From Vreelandella halophila (GTDB lineage Bacteria; Pseudomonadota; Gammaproteobacteria; Pseudomonadales; Oleiphilaceae), in assembly GCF_009856365.1 (NCBI RefSeq), contig NZ_WMEX01000003.1, positions 337,735 through 401,734 on the forward strand: a stretch of 64,000 nt of DNA, in the 5' to 3' direction. The position numbers were made by a program, and so were the translations under genes. The stretch's first letter is position 1; every line of letters starts with the position of its first letter. Below are positions 1 to 9,353 of the stretch, piece after piece. The notes under the pieces are model-generated. The model was given only the letters and a program-made list of their open reading frames with translations, did not search any database and was not told the DNA's origin.

Positions 1-839
1 TTGGGGATATCGTCGGCAAGCAGGGGATTGCCATCCACCGGCGGTTCCTGTGTCAGGACGTCCACGCCGGCGCCGGCAATGTCGCCCTGGCGCAGGGCAT
101 CCGCCAGCGCCTGCTCGTTAACGATACCGCCCCGGGAGGTGTTCACCAGCAATGCGGACTCCTTCATGGTCCTGAGAGCCTGCGCATCGATCAGATCCCG
201 GGTGTCATCGCTCAGAAGGCAGTGCACGGAAAGCACATCCGCGACAGGGAGCAGCCTCTCCAGCGACTGCCGGGGGAAACCATCCACCTCCCCTTCCGGC
301 TGCCCGGGTCTGGCCGCGATCCGCACATCCATCCCAAAGGCCTGCCCCAGCCGGGCCACGCCCTGCCCCAGATCGCCATACCCAAGCACCACTAGGGTCC
401 TGCCCTCCAGCTCGATGATGGGATGATCCATGCGACAGAACATGGGGCTCTGCTGCCACCAGCCGGCGCGTACATCCTGGACGTAATCCACCAGACGGTT
501 GGCCAGGGCCAGGATCAGGGAGAACGTATGCTGGACCAGTACGGGCCGGGCGTAACGGATGGCGTTGACCACACGGATGCCCCTGGCCTCGGCCGCTTCC
601 AGGTCGATGTTATTGACCCCTGTTGCGGTGACGACCACGACACGGAGATCCGGCGCCGCCGCGAAATGCTCATCCCTTAGAACCACTTTGTTCGTGACCA
701 CGGCTTCGGCATCCGCGATGCGCTCGGCCACCTGTTCGGGAGCACTGGTTCCATGGAGGGTCAGATCCGCGGCGGCCTGCATCGGGCCCAGGTCCACGTC
801 CGACCCAAGGGTATCGGCATCCAGGAAAACGGCTTTCAC
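1..839 (-). CDS. D-isomer-specific 2-hydroxyacid dehydrogenase (partial)
   Basis: NAD(P)-dependent reductase of 2-keto acids, closest in feel to glycerate dehydrogenase/hydroxypyruvate reductase. The C-terminus runs off the left edge, leaving about 279 residues. Visible are the nucleotide-binding motif VLGYGDLGQGVARLG near the middle, and the segment NTSRGGIVNE, which carries the catalytic Arg region, followed by GAGVDVLTQEPP, which carries the active-site Glu. The catalytic His lies beyond the window. The start is taken as GTG at 839 because an AGGAGG sits ten bases upstream; no ATG in frame is equally well placed. It lies downstream of, and in the same direction as, the acyl-CoA dehydrogenase pair, separated by a stem-loop. 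Substrate is unknown; glyoxylate/hydroxypyruvate is the family-based guess. Confidence 0.85.
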   Translation of the reverse strand, partial: MKAVFLDADTLGSDVDLGPMQAAADLTLHGTSAPEQVAERIADAEAVVTNKVVLRDEHFAAAPDLRVVVVTATGVNNIDLEAAEARGIRVVNAIRYARPVLVQHTFSLILALANRLVDYVQDVRAGWWQQSPMFCRMDHPIIELEGRTLVVLGYGDLGQGVARLGQAFGMDVRIAARPGQPEGEVDGFPRQSLERLLPVADVLSVHCLLSDDTRDLIDAQALRTMKESALLVNTSRGGIVNEQALADALRQGDIAGAGVDVLTQEPPVDGNPLLADDIP

Positions 840-864
840 GGTGATGATTCCTCCTGATCGGGTA

Positions 865-894
865 CAGCGATGACAGGCGTTATTGTCACCGCTG
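865..894. repeat. Intergenic stem-loop between acyl-CoA dehydrogenase and hydroxyacid dehydrogenase
   Basis: Arms CAGCGATGACA (865-875) and TGTCACCGCTG (84-94 of the same hundred, 884-894) pair at 10 of 11 positions around an eight-base loop. No T-run follows on either strand, so it is not a typical intrinsic terminator; it could be an RNA-stabilising or attenuating hairpin between two co-directional genes. Confidence 0.5.
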
Positions 895-918
895 ACCCCC
901 GTTGAGGCAATCAGCCGA

Positions 919-2124
919 TCACCGCAGCTCGCTGGAACTCAATCCCAGCAGGCGCCGGGCAATGATCAGGTTCTGGATCTGCTGGGTGCCTTCAAAGATG
1001 TCCAGGATCTTGGAGTCCCGGGCCCATTTCTCCAGCAGTTCCTCCTCGCTGTAGCCCAGGGTGCCCGCCAGTTCGGCGCAGCGCAGGGTGATCCAGTTAC
1101 CCACGCGCCCGGCCTTGGCCTTGCACATGGAAGCCTGAACCGAATTGGGCTGATGGTTGTCCGCCATCCAGGCGGCACGCACGGTCAGCCAGTAGGCGGC
1201 CTCCCATTCCGCCTCCATGCGGTAGATCTCGGCCTCAACGGCGGAGCCATTGTCCACGGGCTGACCGTAATCCAGATTCACTTGGTCGGCGAGGAGTTCC
1301 TTCAACCGTTCCAGCGCGGCACGGCCGCAGCCCACCGCCATGGCCGCCACCAGGGGACGGGTGTTGTCGAAGGTCTGCATGGCACCGGCAAAGCCCTTGC
1401 TGGTGTCGATCTCGGGACTCCCGAGCAGGTTCTCCGCCGGTACCCGACAGTCCTGGAAGTGGATGGCGGCGGTGTCCGAGGCCCGAATGCCCAGCTTTTT
1501 CTCCAGGCGCGCCAGCTCCATGCCGGGCGTGCCCCACTCCACCACGAATGACTTGATGGCAGCCTTGCCCATGGACGGATCCAGGGTTGCCCAGACCACC
1601 ACGCAGTCCGCCCGCTCACCGGCGGTCACATAGATCTTCTCGCCATTGAGGACGTACTCGTCGCCCTCACGGCGAGCCGTGGTCCGGATGGCGCCGGAAT
1701 CCGAGCCGCAGCCGGGCTCGGTGATAGCCATGGCCGCCCATTTACCTTCGAATCGCTGCTTCTGCTCATCCGTGGCAACAGCGGAAATGGCGGCATTGCC
1801 CAGCCCCTGTCGGGGCAACGAGAGCATCAGGGCCACGTCGCCGTAGCACAGCTCCATGGCGCCGAGACAGACGCCCATGTTGGAGCCGTTACGCACGCCT
1901 TCGGTGCCAGCCTCGCCACTGGCCCCGGTGGTCGCGGCGCCCGCCGAGTTGGAGGGATCGCCCTCGTTGAACCCATCCAGAATCGAAGCCAGCATATCCA
2001 GCTCCCTCGGGCGCTCATGCTCATGCCGGTCGTAATAGCGTGAAATGGGCCTGAAGGTGCCCGCAGCGACCTGGTGGGCATTGTTGACCAGTGAACGGAA
2101 TTTCTTCGGGATTTCCAGGTTCAT
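919..2124 (-). CDS. Acyl-CoA dehydrogenase, catalytically competent member of a pair
   Basis: FAD-dependent alpha,beta-dehydrogenation of an acyl-CoA, passing electrons to ETF, cytoplasmic. 401 residues, normal family length. The FAD/substrate segment ITEPGCGSDSGAIRT and the helix segment FDNTRPLVAAMAVG match the medium-chain type, and the catalytic base is Glu378 in DIFEGTQQIQ, the MCAD position. It follows the second dehydrogenase gene by only 13 bases on the minus strand, so the two are probably co-transcribed and may form a mixed complex. Chain length and true substrate cannot be read from sequence; because it is grouped with an apparently inactive partner, a branched, steroid-like or other unusual acyl-CoA is possible. 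Confidence 0.9.
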   Translation of the reverse strand: MNLEIPKKFRSLVNNAHQVAAGTFRPISRYYDRHEHERPRELDMLASILDGFNEGDPSNSAGAATTGASGEAGTEGVRNGSNMGVCLGAMELCYGDVALMLSLPRQGLGNAAISAVATDEQKQRFEGKWAAMAITEPGCGSDSGAIRTTARREGDEYVLNGEKIYVTAGERADCVVVWATLDPSMGKAAIKSFVVEWGTPGMELARLEKKLGIRASDTAAIHFQDCRVPAENLLGSPEIDTSKGFAGAMQTFDNTRPLVAAMAVGCGRAALERLKELLADQVNLDYGQPVDNGSAVEAEIYRMEAEWEAAYWLTVRAAWMADNHQPNSVQASMCKAKAGRVGNWITLRCAELAGTLGYSEEELLEKWARDSKILDIFEGTQQIQNLIIARRLLGLSSSELR

Positions 2125-2137
2125 GCCATGCCCTCCC

Positions 2138-3445
2138 TTAAAGATGCAGGCCGCCGAAGGCGATACCGGTGGCCCGCAGGTCCCGGTACCAGCGTTCTAC
2201 GGGGTATTCGTGGGTGTAACCGTGGCCGCCCAGGACCTGTACACCGTTGGTGCCAATGCCTATGGCCTTATCCTTGACCAGAGTCCGAGCCAGGTGCGCC
2301 TCACGCCGGAAGGGCAGGCCCTGCTCGGCGCGGCAGACAGCGCGCCAGGTGAGCATGCGCATGGCATCCAGCTCGATGGCCATATCCGAGATCAGGAAGG
2401 CCACACTCTGGCGGTGGCTGATCGGCTCGCCGAAGGCGGTACGTTCATTCGCGTAGGGGATCACGTAGTCCAGCATCGCCTGGCTGGTGCCGATGGCCAG
2501 GCTGCACCACGCGAGGGTGCCCAGGTCCACGAAGGCCCGATAGTCGAAATCACCGGCGCCGAGCCGGTTAGCCGCCGGCACCGTCACACCATCAAGGGTG
2601 ACACGCCCCTGGCCGCCGGCCCGGACCCCCATGGCGAAATCCGCCTCGACACCGAGCCCCTGGCTGCCCCCTTCCACGATGAACACGCCGGGCCCGTCCT
2701 CGGTCATCGCGGCCACCAGGAAGAGCTCCGCCTGCGCCGCCAGCGGCACCAGGCTCTTGGTGCCTTTGAGCACGTAGTGATCGCCCCGGCGGCTGGCGGT
2801 GCAGGCCGGGCGCAACGGATCGAACAGGGGGGCGGGTTCGGAAACTGCGATGGTGGCCACCGGCGGGTGGTCGCCGGCGAATTCCACCAGGTAGGTCCCC
2901 TGCTGGTGGGCACTCCCCCACTGGGTGAGCGCATTCGCCACGGAAACAGGCGCGAGGATGGCAATGGCCTGCCCCATGTCCCCGTGCGCCAGGTCTTCCG
3001 CCACCAGCATTGAGGTGACCGGGGAACGTTCCGTGGCCGCACCCCCCAGCGCCTCCGGCACGGCAAAGAGCGTCAGACCGAGTTCGGAGGCCTGCTCCAG
3101 GGTTCCGGGCGCGATGCTCTGCTCCGCGTCCGCGGGTTCCCCGCGCTCCCGGAGCACCTCGCGGGCGAATTCCTGCACGCTTTCACGGATCATGCGCTGC
3201 TCGTCCGTGATGTTCAGATCGAACAGGTCACGGGTCTCGCCGGGGGCCTGCAGGCGCTGGGGGCGTTTGAGGGGATTGAGGTTGCGGAACTGGCGGGCGC
3301 TGGTGCTGATCGCACTGAAGCTGGAACGACTCAGGTAATAGCTGATGTTCTCAGCAGTGCGCCGTACTCCCAGGCGGTCAAGCACCCCTGAACCAGCCAG
3401 ATGGTTGAGCGCGCTCAGGGCGTATCCCATTGCATCGCGGGCCAT
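2138..3445 (-). CDS. Acyl-CoA dehydrogenase-like protein lacking the catalytic glutamate
   Basis: 435 residues with the acyl-CoA dehydrogenase fold: an N-terminal extension of about 75 residues, the helical domain (ITDEQRMIRESVQEFAREVL), the central beta domain, and a C-terminal helical domain with LGGHGYTHEYPVERWYRDLRA. The usual C-terminal IYEGT motif is replaced by GIAFGG and the protein stops right there, so the catalytic Glu is absent. The alternative base used by isovaleryl/long-chain enzymes (helix segment LxxER) is also absent: the aligned stretch reads FVDLGTLAWCS. I infer a non-catalytic partner of the adjacent dehydrogenase, as known for alpha2beta2 acyl-CoA dehydrogenases of mycobacterial steroid catabolism. 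First gene of the probable operon. Confidence 0.85.
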   Translation of the reverse strand: MARDAMGYALSALNHLAGSGVLDRLGVRRTAENISYYLSRSSFSAISTSARQFRNLNPLKRPQRLQAPGETRDLFDLNITDEQRMIRESVQEFAREVLRERGEPADAEQSIAPGTLEQASELGLTLFAVPEALGGAATERSPVTSMLVAEDLAHGDMGQAIAILAPVSVANALTQWGSAHQQGTYLVEFAGDHPPVATIAVSEPAPLFDPLRPACTASRRGDHYVLKGTKSLVPLAAQAELFLVAAMTEDGPGVFIVEGGSQGLGVEADFAMGVRAGGQGRVTLDGVTVPAANRLGAGDFDYRAFVDLGTLAWCSLAIGTSQAMLDYVIPYANERTAFGEPISHRQSVAFLISDMAIELDAMRMLTWRAVCRAEQGLPFRREAHLARTLVKDKAIGIGTNGVQVLGGHGYTHEYPVERWYRDLRATGIAFGGLHL

Positions 3446-3469
3446 GAGCCTCTCCTCGGATTGTGACTG

Positions 3470-3482
3470 ATAATCCGATTAT
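3470..3482. promoter_or_regulatory. Palindrome upstream of acyl-CoA dehydrogenase operon
   Basis: Perfect 13-base palindrome ATAATCCGATTAT, 25 bases before the start of the acyl-CoA dehydrogenase pair. On the minus strand one half-site also reads CATAAT, a possible -10 element, so a bound regulator would block initiation. No regulator gene lies beside it, and no good -35 was found, so the role is inferred. Confidence 0.35.
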
Positions 3483-3683
3483 GACGAATCTGGCGCCATT
3501 GCCATTGACCATAATGCCGGTACGGACTGCTAACGGTGCAGCTATCCAACCGGATTCATACGGTGAAATGTGGATGATTCATCAATTCCAGCCCCGAACT
3601 GGATGAGAGGATTGACCGGAAAAACAGGCATGCCATGATCCAGCCTCAATGGAAAACCAATGGGCTTCAGGGACACAACTTCA

Positions 3684-4238
3684 ATGAAACGCATCATTAT
3701 TTTGGGGGCACTGCTTCTCGTTACTTCTCCGTTTGCCGTAGCCGGGCCGCAACGCCCCATCGATCAGGGTACAACCTTCCTTGGAGCCCAGTACGCCCGC
3801 CTGACGTTCTCTTCCGACCGGCTGATCACTTCAGCAACCCCCTCGATGATCACCCTGAGGGGTGGCGTTTTCGTACTGGACTATATTGCCGTTGAAGCCC
3901 GCTACGGCACGGGTATTGAGAATGAGAGCGCACTGGCGCCGGATGGTGAGCTGGTCAACACCAAGGTGCAGCATTTTGGTAGCACGTACATGACCGCCCA
4001 TGCGCCGATAGGCAGCCGATCCTCGTTCTACATCTTCGGCGGGTTCAGTGAGTTCAAGGCCCGCTTTGAGCGCCCGGATTCCACGTTGAATAAAAGCGAA
4101 TTTTCCGGTTCCTATGGCGCTGGGTTCCAGATCAATTTCAGCCGCGCCGCTGGGCTGAATATCGAATACAATCGTTTTCTGGAAAAACAGGGACACCGGC
4201 TGTACGGTTTTTCCATCGGAACCCAGCTCTATTTCTGA
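3684..4238 (+). CDS. Small outer-membrane beta-barrel protein
   Basis: 184 residues. The N-terminus MKRIIILGALLLVTSPFAVA is a clear signal peptide with a predicted cut after AVA; an in-frame ATG 24 bases upstream would add eight residues in front and is less likely. The mature part alternates short amphipathic strands (for example VQHFGSTYMTAHAPIG, FSGSYGAGFQINFSRAAGLN) and ends in aromatic residue Phe (QLYF), the usual C-terminal signal of outer-membrane barrels recognised by the BAM complex. Size and pattern fit an eight-stranded OmpA-like/OmpX-like barrel without a periplasmic domain. It is monocistronic, between divergent and convergent neighbours. Function (adhesion, small-molecule passage, immunity) cannot be stated. 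Confidence 0.75.
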   Translation: MKRIIILGALLLVTSPFAVAGPQRPIDQGTTFLGAQYARLTFSSDRLITSATPSMITLRGGVFVLDYIAVEARYGTGIENESALAPDGELVNTKVQHFGSTYMTAHAPIGSRSSFYIFGGFSEFKARFERPDSTLNKSEFSGSYGAGFQINFSRAAGLNIEYNRFLEKQGHRLYGFSIGTQLYF

Positions 4239-4257
4239 GCCAGAGCGCATCCCCTGC

Positions 4258-5015
4258 TCAGGATTTGAGACGATACCCCGTGCGGAAGATCCACCAGACC
4301 AGCGTCAGGCACAGGAGCATGAAGAAGAAGGTCATGCCGAGGCTGACCAGCAACGGGACATCCGAGACTTCATAGAAGCTCCAGCGGAAACCGCTGACCA
4401 GGTAGACCACGGGGTTGAACAGCGACACGGTCTGCCAGAACTCCGGCAGCACATCGAGGGAGTAGAAGGTGCCACCCAGGAAGGTCAGCGGAATGACCAG
4501 CAGCAGGGGGACCACCTGGAGCTGCTCAAAATCTTCCGCCCATATCCCGATGATGAAACCGAACAGGCTGAACGTGAAGGAGGTCAGCACCAGGAACGCC
4601 AACATCAGGAAGGGGTGAGCGATGGGAACGTCCACGAACAGCTGGGCGGTGAAGAGGATGATCAGCCCCAGCACCAGGGATTTGGTCGCCGCCGCGCCCA
4701 CATAGCCCACCACTACCTCCAGGTAGGACACGGGCGCGGACAGCACCTCGTAGATGGTGCCGGTAAAGCGCGGGAAGAAAATACCAAAGGAGGCGTTGGT
4801 CACGCTCTGGGTCAGCAGCATGAGCATGATCAGGCCGGGGACGATGAAGGCCCCGTAGGGAACGCCCTCCACCTCCTGCACCCTTGAGCCAATGGCCGCC
4901 CCGAACACCACGAAATAGAGTGAGGTGGTCACGATCGGGGAAATGATCGACTGTAGCCAGGTGCGCAGGGCCCGGGCCAGTTCAAAATGGTAGATGGCAT
5001 ACATGCCGCGCAGAT

Positions 5016-5019
<4 letters not shown>
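4258..5019 (-). CDS. yadH: ABC-2 type transporter permease (YadH-like)
   Basis: 253-residue inner-membrane protein with about six hydrophobic segments, typical of ABC-2 permeases. It shares a four-base ATGA overlap with the ATPase gene upstream, so the two subunits are translationally coupled and form one exporter. The partner ATPase resembles E. coli YadG, whose cognate permease is YadH (256 residues), which supports the symbol. The exported substrate is unknown; daunorubicin-type drug export is only the family label. Confidence 0.85.
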
Positions 5020-5939
<920 letters not shown>

Positions 5940-6000
5940 GGGTCACCTCAATTGCTGGCAGCGGGGCAAAGGGTATCACACCCGTGCCGGGGCTGGCCCT

Positions 6001-6930
6001 TCAGGCGGGTTCATGGCCATTGGTGGGCGCCGCCCAGCGGGGATCGGCCGTAAACACCACATCCAGCACCAGTGACGGAACAATACGACGCAGGCGCCCG
6101 TCCAGATCGGTGCGGATACGGTCCTGCTGGCCCAGGGTTCCGTTGTCACTCGCCGCCGGAAGCACCACGTGCACCAGCAGGTAGAGAGTCCGGCCCGGGC
6201 GCACCATCCGCAGCGAAAAATCCTGTGCCCCCCATTCCCCCACCACGGCCTCCACCACATCATGCACCGGCTGACGCACATGCTTCGGCGGCGCCCGGTT
6301 GAGCAGTTCCTTGATGGCATCCGAAGCCATCCGGAAAGGCGTACTCAGGCAGAACAGCACCACCACCGTGGCCACCATCAGAGGATCCACATAGGGGGTG
6401 ATCACGGAAAAGCCCACCGCCTCCGCCAGCGGGATCAGGCAGAAGGCCAGCAGCACCGAGGCCGAGATCACCGTGTTGATCCACCAGTTGGCGAAGTCCG
6501 CCTCCACCAGTGGACTGGTGGTATGACGCCGGGCACGGCGCAGCAACACAAAGGTCATAATGCTGCTGGTGGTTGCGATCACCGAATAAAGGATGGCCAG
6601 ACCAGCGACGATCTCCCGGCCACCGGAGAGCAGCACCAGCACGGAATCCCCCAGGGCCAGCAGGGAAATTCCCAGGATGAGCAGGCCTTTGGCAGCATTG
6701 ACCAGGGACTCGAAGTAGGCATGGCCGAAGGGATATTTCTCATTGTCCGGCATGGCCAGCAAGCGGGCGACCCGAACACTGAGAAAGGCCATAACGCTGT
6801 AGATGAGATTGAAGAGCCCATCGAGCAGGATCACCTGGGATCCCGTGATCACGGACAGGACCAGACCGGTCACCCCGAGAAAGAGTGCCACTCCGGCCGA
6901 AAGCATCAATGCGTCTGTCTCGGTTCGCAT
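6001..6930 (-). CDS. Cation diffusion facilitator (CDF) family membrane protein, altered metal site
   Basis: 309 residues with six predicted membrane helices and a C-terminal cytoplasmic domain, aligning end to end with FieF-type CDF transporters (PFGHAYFESL matches the FieF SFGHGKAESL region). Canonical CDF proteins bind the transported divalent cation through D45xxxD49 and H153xxxD157 (FieF numbering). Here the aligned residues are Asp37, Asn41 (DGLFN) and Asn, Asn (ADFANWWINT), so three of four ligands are changed to Asn. It may carry another ion, or have a non-transport role. Single gene, between the ABC exporter and a divergent diguanylate cyclase gene. Confidence 0.8.
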   Translation of the reverse strand: MRTETDALMLSAGVALFLGVTGLVLSVITGSQVILLDGLFNLIYSVMAFLSVRVARLLAMPDNEKYPFGHAYFESLVNAAKGLLILGISLLALGDSVLVLLSGGREIVAGLAILYSVIATTSSIMTFVLLRRARRHTTSPLVEADFANWWINTVISASVLLAFCLIPLAEAVGFSVITPYVDPLMVATVVVLFCLSTPFRMASDAIKELLNRAPPKHVRQPVHDVVEAVVGEWGAQDFSLRMVRPGRTLYLLVHVVLPAASDNGTLGQQDRIRTDLDGRLRRIVPSLVLDVVFTADPRWAAPTNGHEPA

Positions 6931-6992
6931 TCCAGAGCCATTTCGGGTACTTAGTCAGTGCATTTTACCCGCTCACGGGCTATTGTGATCGC

Positions 6993-8027
6993 ATGATGCT
7001 GAAAAAACTTGGAAATCAGTACGGCAACATCCGTAAGAGGCTGTCGGATGACTTCCGCCTGTCCATCATCATGATGTTCTGTATTCCCGCCGCACTCGCC
7101 ATCGGCGGCTTCGGCGTGTACCGCTACCTTCAGGGTGACTGGCTGATGACCATGGTGGACACCCTGCTGGTGGTGTTGCTGTTCAGCATCTCCGGTTTCG
7201 CCTGGATCACCGGCAATACAGTCCTCACGGGCATCGTGCTGGTGGTCTTTACCGGCATCGGCGTGCTCAGCGTGCTCTACCTGGCAGGGCTTGTCGGGCT
7301 TTTCTGGGCCTATGTGGACACCATTGCCACCTTTTTCCTGTCACCGCCCGCCTTTGCCATCCCCAAGGTCCTGTTCATGGTCGGTGCCAGCGTGGCTCTG
7401 GGATCCGCCAGCGGACTTGGGCCACTGGCGCTGATCTCATTCGCGACCACCGTCTTCGTGGTCTCGATATTCGCCTTTTCCTTCGCACGCCGCTCCCGCG
7501 CACAGGCGCGACTGCTGGAGGAACAGGCCATCCGTGATCCGCTGACCGGTGCCGGCAACCGGCGGGCCCTGGAAGAGGAGCTGTGCATCGCCATCGCAAG
7601 GGTCCAGCGGAGAGAATCCGGTGCCGGCCTTCTGATGCTGGACCTGGACCATTTCAAGGAGATCAACGACCGTTACGGCCATGCCAACGGCGATGAGGTG
7701 CTCAAGCGGTTTGCCGATCTGGTGCGTACCCATTCAAGGCATGAGGACCGCCTGTTCCGGTTCGGGGGCGAGGAATTTGTCCTGCTGCTCAATAACGTCC
7801 GGGATGAAAGCATGATCCTGGCCGCGCGCCATATCCAGCAGACCATAAGGGACCGGCTCAACACTCACGGCCAGCCCGTGACATGCTCGATTGGGGCCGC
7901 CCTGGCCTCGCCCCACGATGACTGGGAAAGCTGGCTTCACCGGGCGGACAATGCCGTCTACCAGGCCAAGACCTGGGGTCGGGACACCATCATTGTGGCG
8001 GATCATCTACCGGCAGGAAGGCGTTGA
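6993..8027 (+). CDS. Membrane-bound diguanylate cyclase (GGDEF domain)
   Basis: 344 residues: about five to six N-terminal membrane helices without a recognised sensor domain, then a GGDEF domain from about residue 180. The active-site loop is FRFGGEEF (intact), with LDHFKEINDRYGHANGDEVL supplying the nucleotide and metal-binding part, so it should make c-di-GMP from two GTP. RHED sits exactly five residues before GGEEF, the allosteric inhibition site, implying product feedback. ATG at 6993 is chosen because the first membrane helix follows at the usual distance; upstream starts would run into the divergent gene. The ribosome-binding site is weak. The last 38 bases overlap the end of rsuA on the other strand. 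Confidence 0.9.
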   Translation: MMLKKLGNQYGNIRKRLSDDFRLSIIMMFCIPAALAIGGFGVYRYLQGDWLMTMVDTLLVVLLFSISGFAWITGNTVLTGIVLVVFTGIGVLSVLYLAGLVGLFWAYVDTIATFFLSPPAFAIPKVLFMVGASVALGSASGLGPLALISFATTVFVVSIFAFSFARRSRAQARLLEEQAIRDPLTGAGNRRALEEELCIAIARVQRRESGAGLLMLDLDHFKEINDRYGHANGDEVLKRFADLVRTHSRHEDRLFRFGGEEFVLLLNNVRDESMILAARHIQQTIRDRLNTHGQPVTCSIGAALASPHDDWESWLHRADNAVYQAKTWGRDTIIVADHLPAGRR

Positions 8028-8739
8028 TCTCGGCCTCGGTCAGGTCCCGGTAATCCCCCGGCTCCAGGCCCGGATCCAGATCGATGGGGCCAACCCGCTC
8101 ACGATGCAGCCGGACCACGCGGTTACCCACAGCGCCCATCATGCGCTTGATCTGGTGGTAGCGCCCCTGGGTCAGGGTCAGCCGCAGTTCAGCCCTGCCG
8201 AGGCGCTCAATGTCATGGGCCACGGCAGCGGTATCCTCGCCCCTGAGCATGATGCCTTCTTCCAGGCTCGCCAGGGTTTCATCGTCAATGGGATCGGCAA
8301 CCCAGACCCGGTAGGTCTTGGGGAACCCGTGGCGAGGCGAGGTGATGCGATGACTCCACTCGCCGTCAGTGGTGAGCAGCAGCAGACCAGTGGTGTCCTT
8401 ATCCAGCCGCCCTACAGGATGCAGTCCGCGGCGCAGTTCCGGTTCCAGAAGATCCAGAACAGTGGGGTCGTAGTCGTCCTTCGTGGCACTCACCACGCCG
8501 GTTGGCTTGTTCAGCATCAGGTACCGTTCACCGGACTCCCTTTCCAGCTGCTGATCGTCCAGGAAAATCGCTTCCTCAACGCCGATCCGGGACTGGGCTT
8601 TCAGCCCCCCGATTTCACGGCCTTCGACCTCGATCCGACCGGCCTTGATCAGCTGCTTGGCTTCCTTACGCGTGATGCCGGTCAGCCGGGCAATCAGAAA
8701 ATCGAGCCTGCGGCGCCGGCGTTTCTCAGGCTCCGTCAT
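7990..8739 (-). CDS. rsuA: 16S rRNA pseudouridine(516) synthase RsuA
   Basis: 249 residues. An S4 RNA-binding domain occupies about residues 10-60, followed by the pseudouridine synthase domain with the catalytic Asp113 in GRLDKDTTG. The stretches WSHRITSPRHGFPKTY, GRYHQIKRMMGAVGNRVVRLHRERVG and PGDYRDLTEAEI match E. coli RsuA more closely than RluB/RluE. Isomerises U516 of 16S rRNA during small-subunit assembly. The arginine-rich N-terminus (KRRRRR) is slightly longer than in E. coli. Convergent with the diguanylate cyclase gene, with a 38-base 3' overlap. Confidence 0.88.
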   Translation of the reverse strand: MTEPEKRRRRRLDFLIARLTGITRKEAKQLIKAGRIEVEGREIGGLKAQSRIGVEEAIFLDDQQLERESGERYLMLNKPTGVVSATKDDYDPTVLDLLEPELRRGLHPVGRLDKDTTGLLLLTTDGEWSHRITSPRHGFPKTYRVWVADPIDDETLASLEEGIMLRGEDTAAVAHDIERLGRAELRLTLTQGRYHQIKRMMGAVGNRVVRLHRERVGPIDLDPGLEPGDYRDLTEAEINAFLPVDDPPQ

Positions 8740-8779
8740 GGCAGCACTGCCTTCTGGGTTGATGCATGATTACTGGCGA

Positions 8780-8824
8780 GAACCCCCTCATTCTACATGA
8801 ATGCCCCACCCCCGATGAGGGTTC
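8780..8824. repeat. Imperfect inverted repeat between rsuA and ectC
   Basis: Arms at 8780-8791 (GAACCCCCTCAT) and 8815-8824 (ATGAGGGTTC) pair apart from a two-C bulge, enclosing a C-rich loop. It lies between divergently transcribed rsuA and ectC. No T-run; could be a regulator site or chance. Confidence 0.3.
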
Positions 8825-8865
8825 TGACAGCATTTAAAACACAGTCGGCTAGGGGGATTACGCTA

Positions 8866-8893
8866 TTGTACTACCGTCTGCAAACGCTACACT
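8866..8893 (+). promoter_or_regulatory. Candidate ectC promoter
   Basis: TTGTAC (8866-8871) and TACACT (8888-8893) with a 16-base spacer, about 62 bases before the ectC start. Matches are 3/6 and 4/6, so this is tentative; ectoine promoters elsewhere often depend on osmotic or alternative sigma control. Confidence 0.3.
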
Positions 8894-8955
8894 CAGTGCT
8901 CGGGCCCCAGTAACAAAGGCCTTTACCGATCACAGATTCAACAGGTGGGACAGAT

Positions 8956-9345
8956 ATGATTGTACGGGACATCAAGGACATCATCGGAACCGAGCGCGAG
9001 GTTGAGGGTCCGGGCTGGGTCAGCCGCCGGATGCTGCTGAAGAAGGACGGCATGGGCTTCTCCTTCCACGAAACCATCATTCCCGCGGGTGCCGAACTCC
9101 ACCTGTGGTACAAGTACCATCTGGAAGCGGTCTACTGCGTCGCCGGTAACGGCAGCATCGAGGACCTGGCGACCGGCGAGACGCATCAGATCTACGACGG
9201 TGTCATGTACGCCCTGAACAACAACGACCGCCACATCCTGCGCGGTGGAACCGAGGACATGCGCCTGATCTGCTCCTTCAACCCGCCGGTTACCGGCCGT
9301 GAGGTGCATGACAAGGACGGCGCGTACCTGCCTGACGATTCCTGA
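8956..9345 (+). CDS. ectC: L-ectoine synthase EctC
   Basis: 129 residues, standard length for EctC, a small cupin that closes N-gamma-acetyl-diaminobutyrate into the compatible solute ectoine in the cytoplasm. Typical sequence throughout: [16 protein letters not shown] at the start, [16 protein letters not shown] in the cupin core with metal and substrate ligands, and [18 protein letters not shown] near the end. A GGTGGG lies seven bases before the ATG. ectA and ectB, which normally precede it, and the aspartokinase/ectD genes are not here: rsuA is on one side (divergent) and a phosphodiesterase on the other, and a strong terminator follows directly, so ectC is its own transcription unit. Either the rest of the pathway lies elsewhere or this is a solitary ectC such as those known in non-producers. 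Confidence 0.95.
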   Translation: MIVRDIKDIIGTEREVEGPGWVSRRMLLKKDGMGFSFHETIIPAGAELHLWYKYHLEAVYCVAGNGSIEDLATGETHQIYDGVMYALNNNDRHILRGGTEDMRLICSFNPPVTGREVHDKDGAYLPDDS

Positions 9346-9353
9346 CACAAGCC

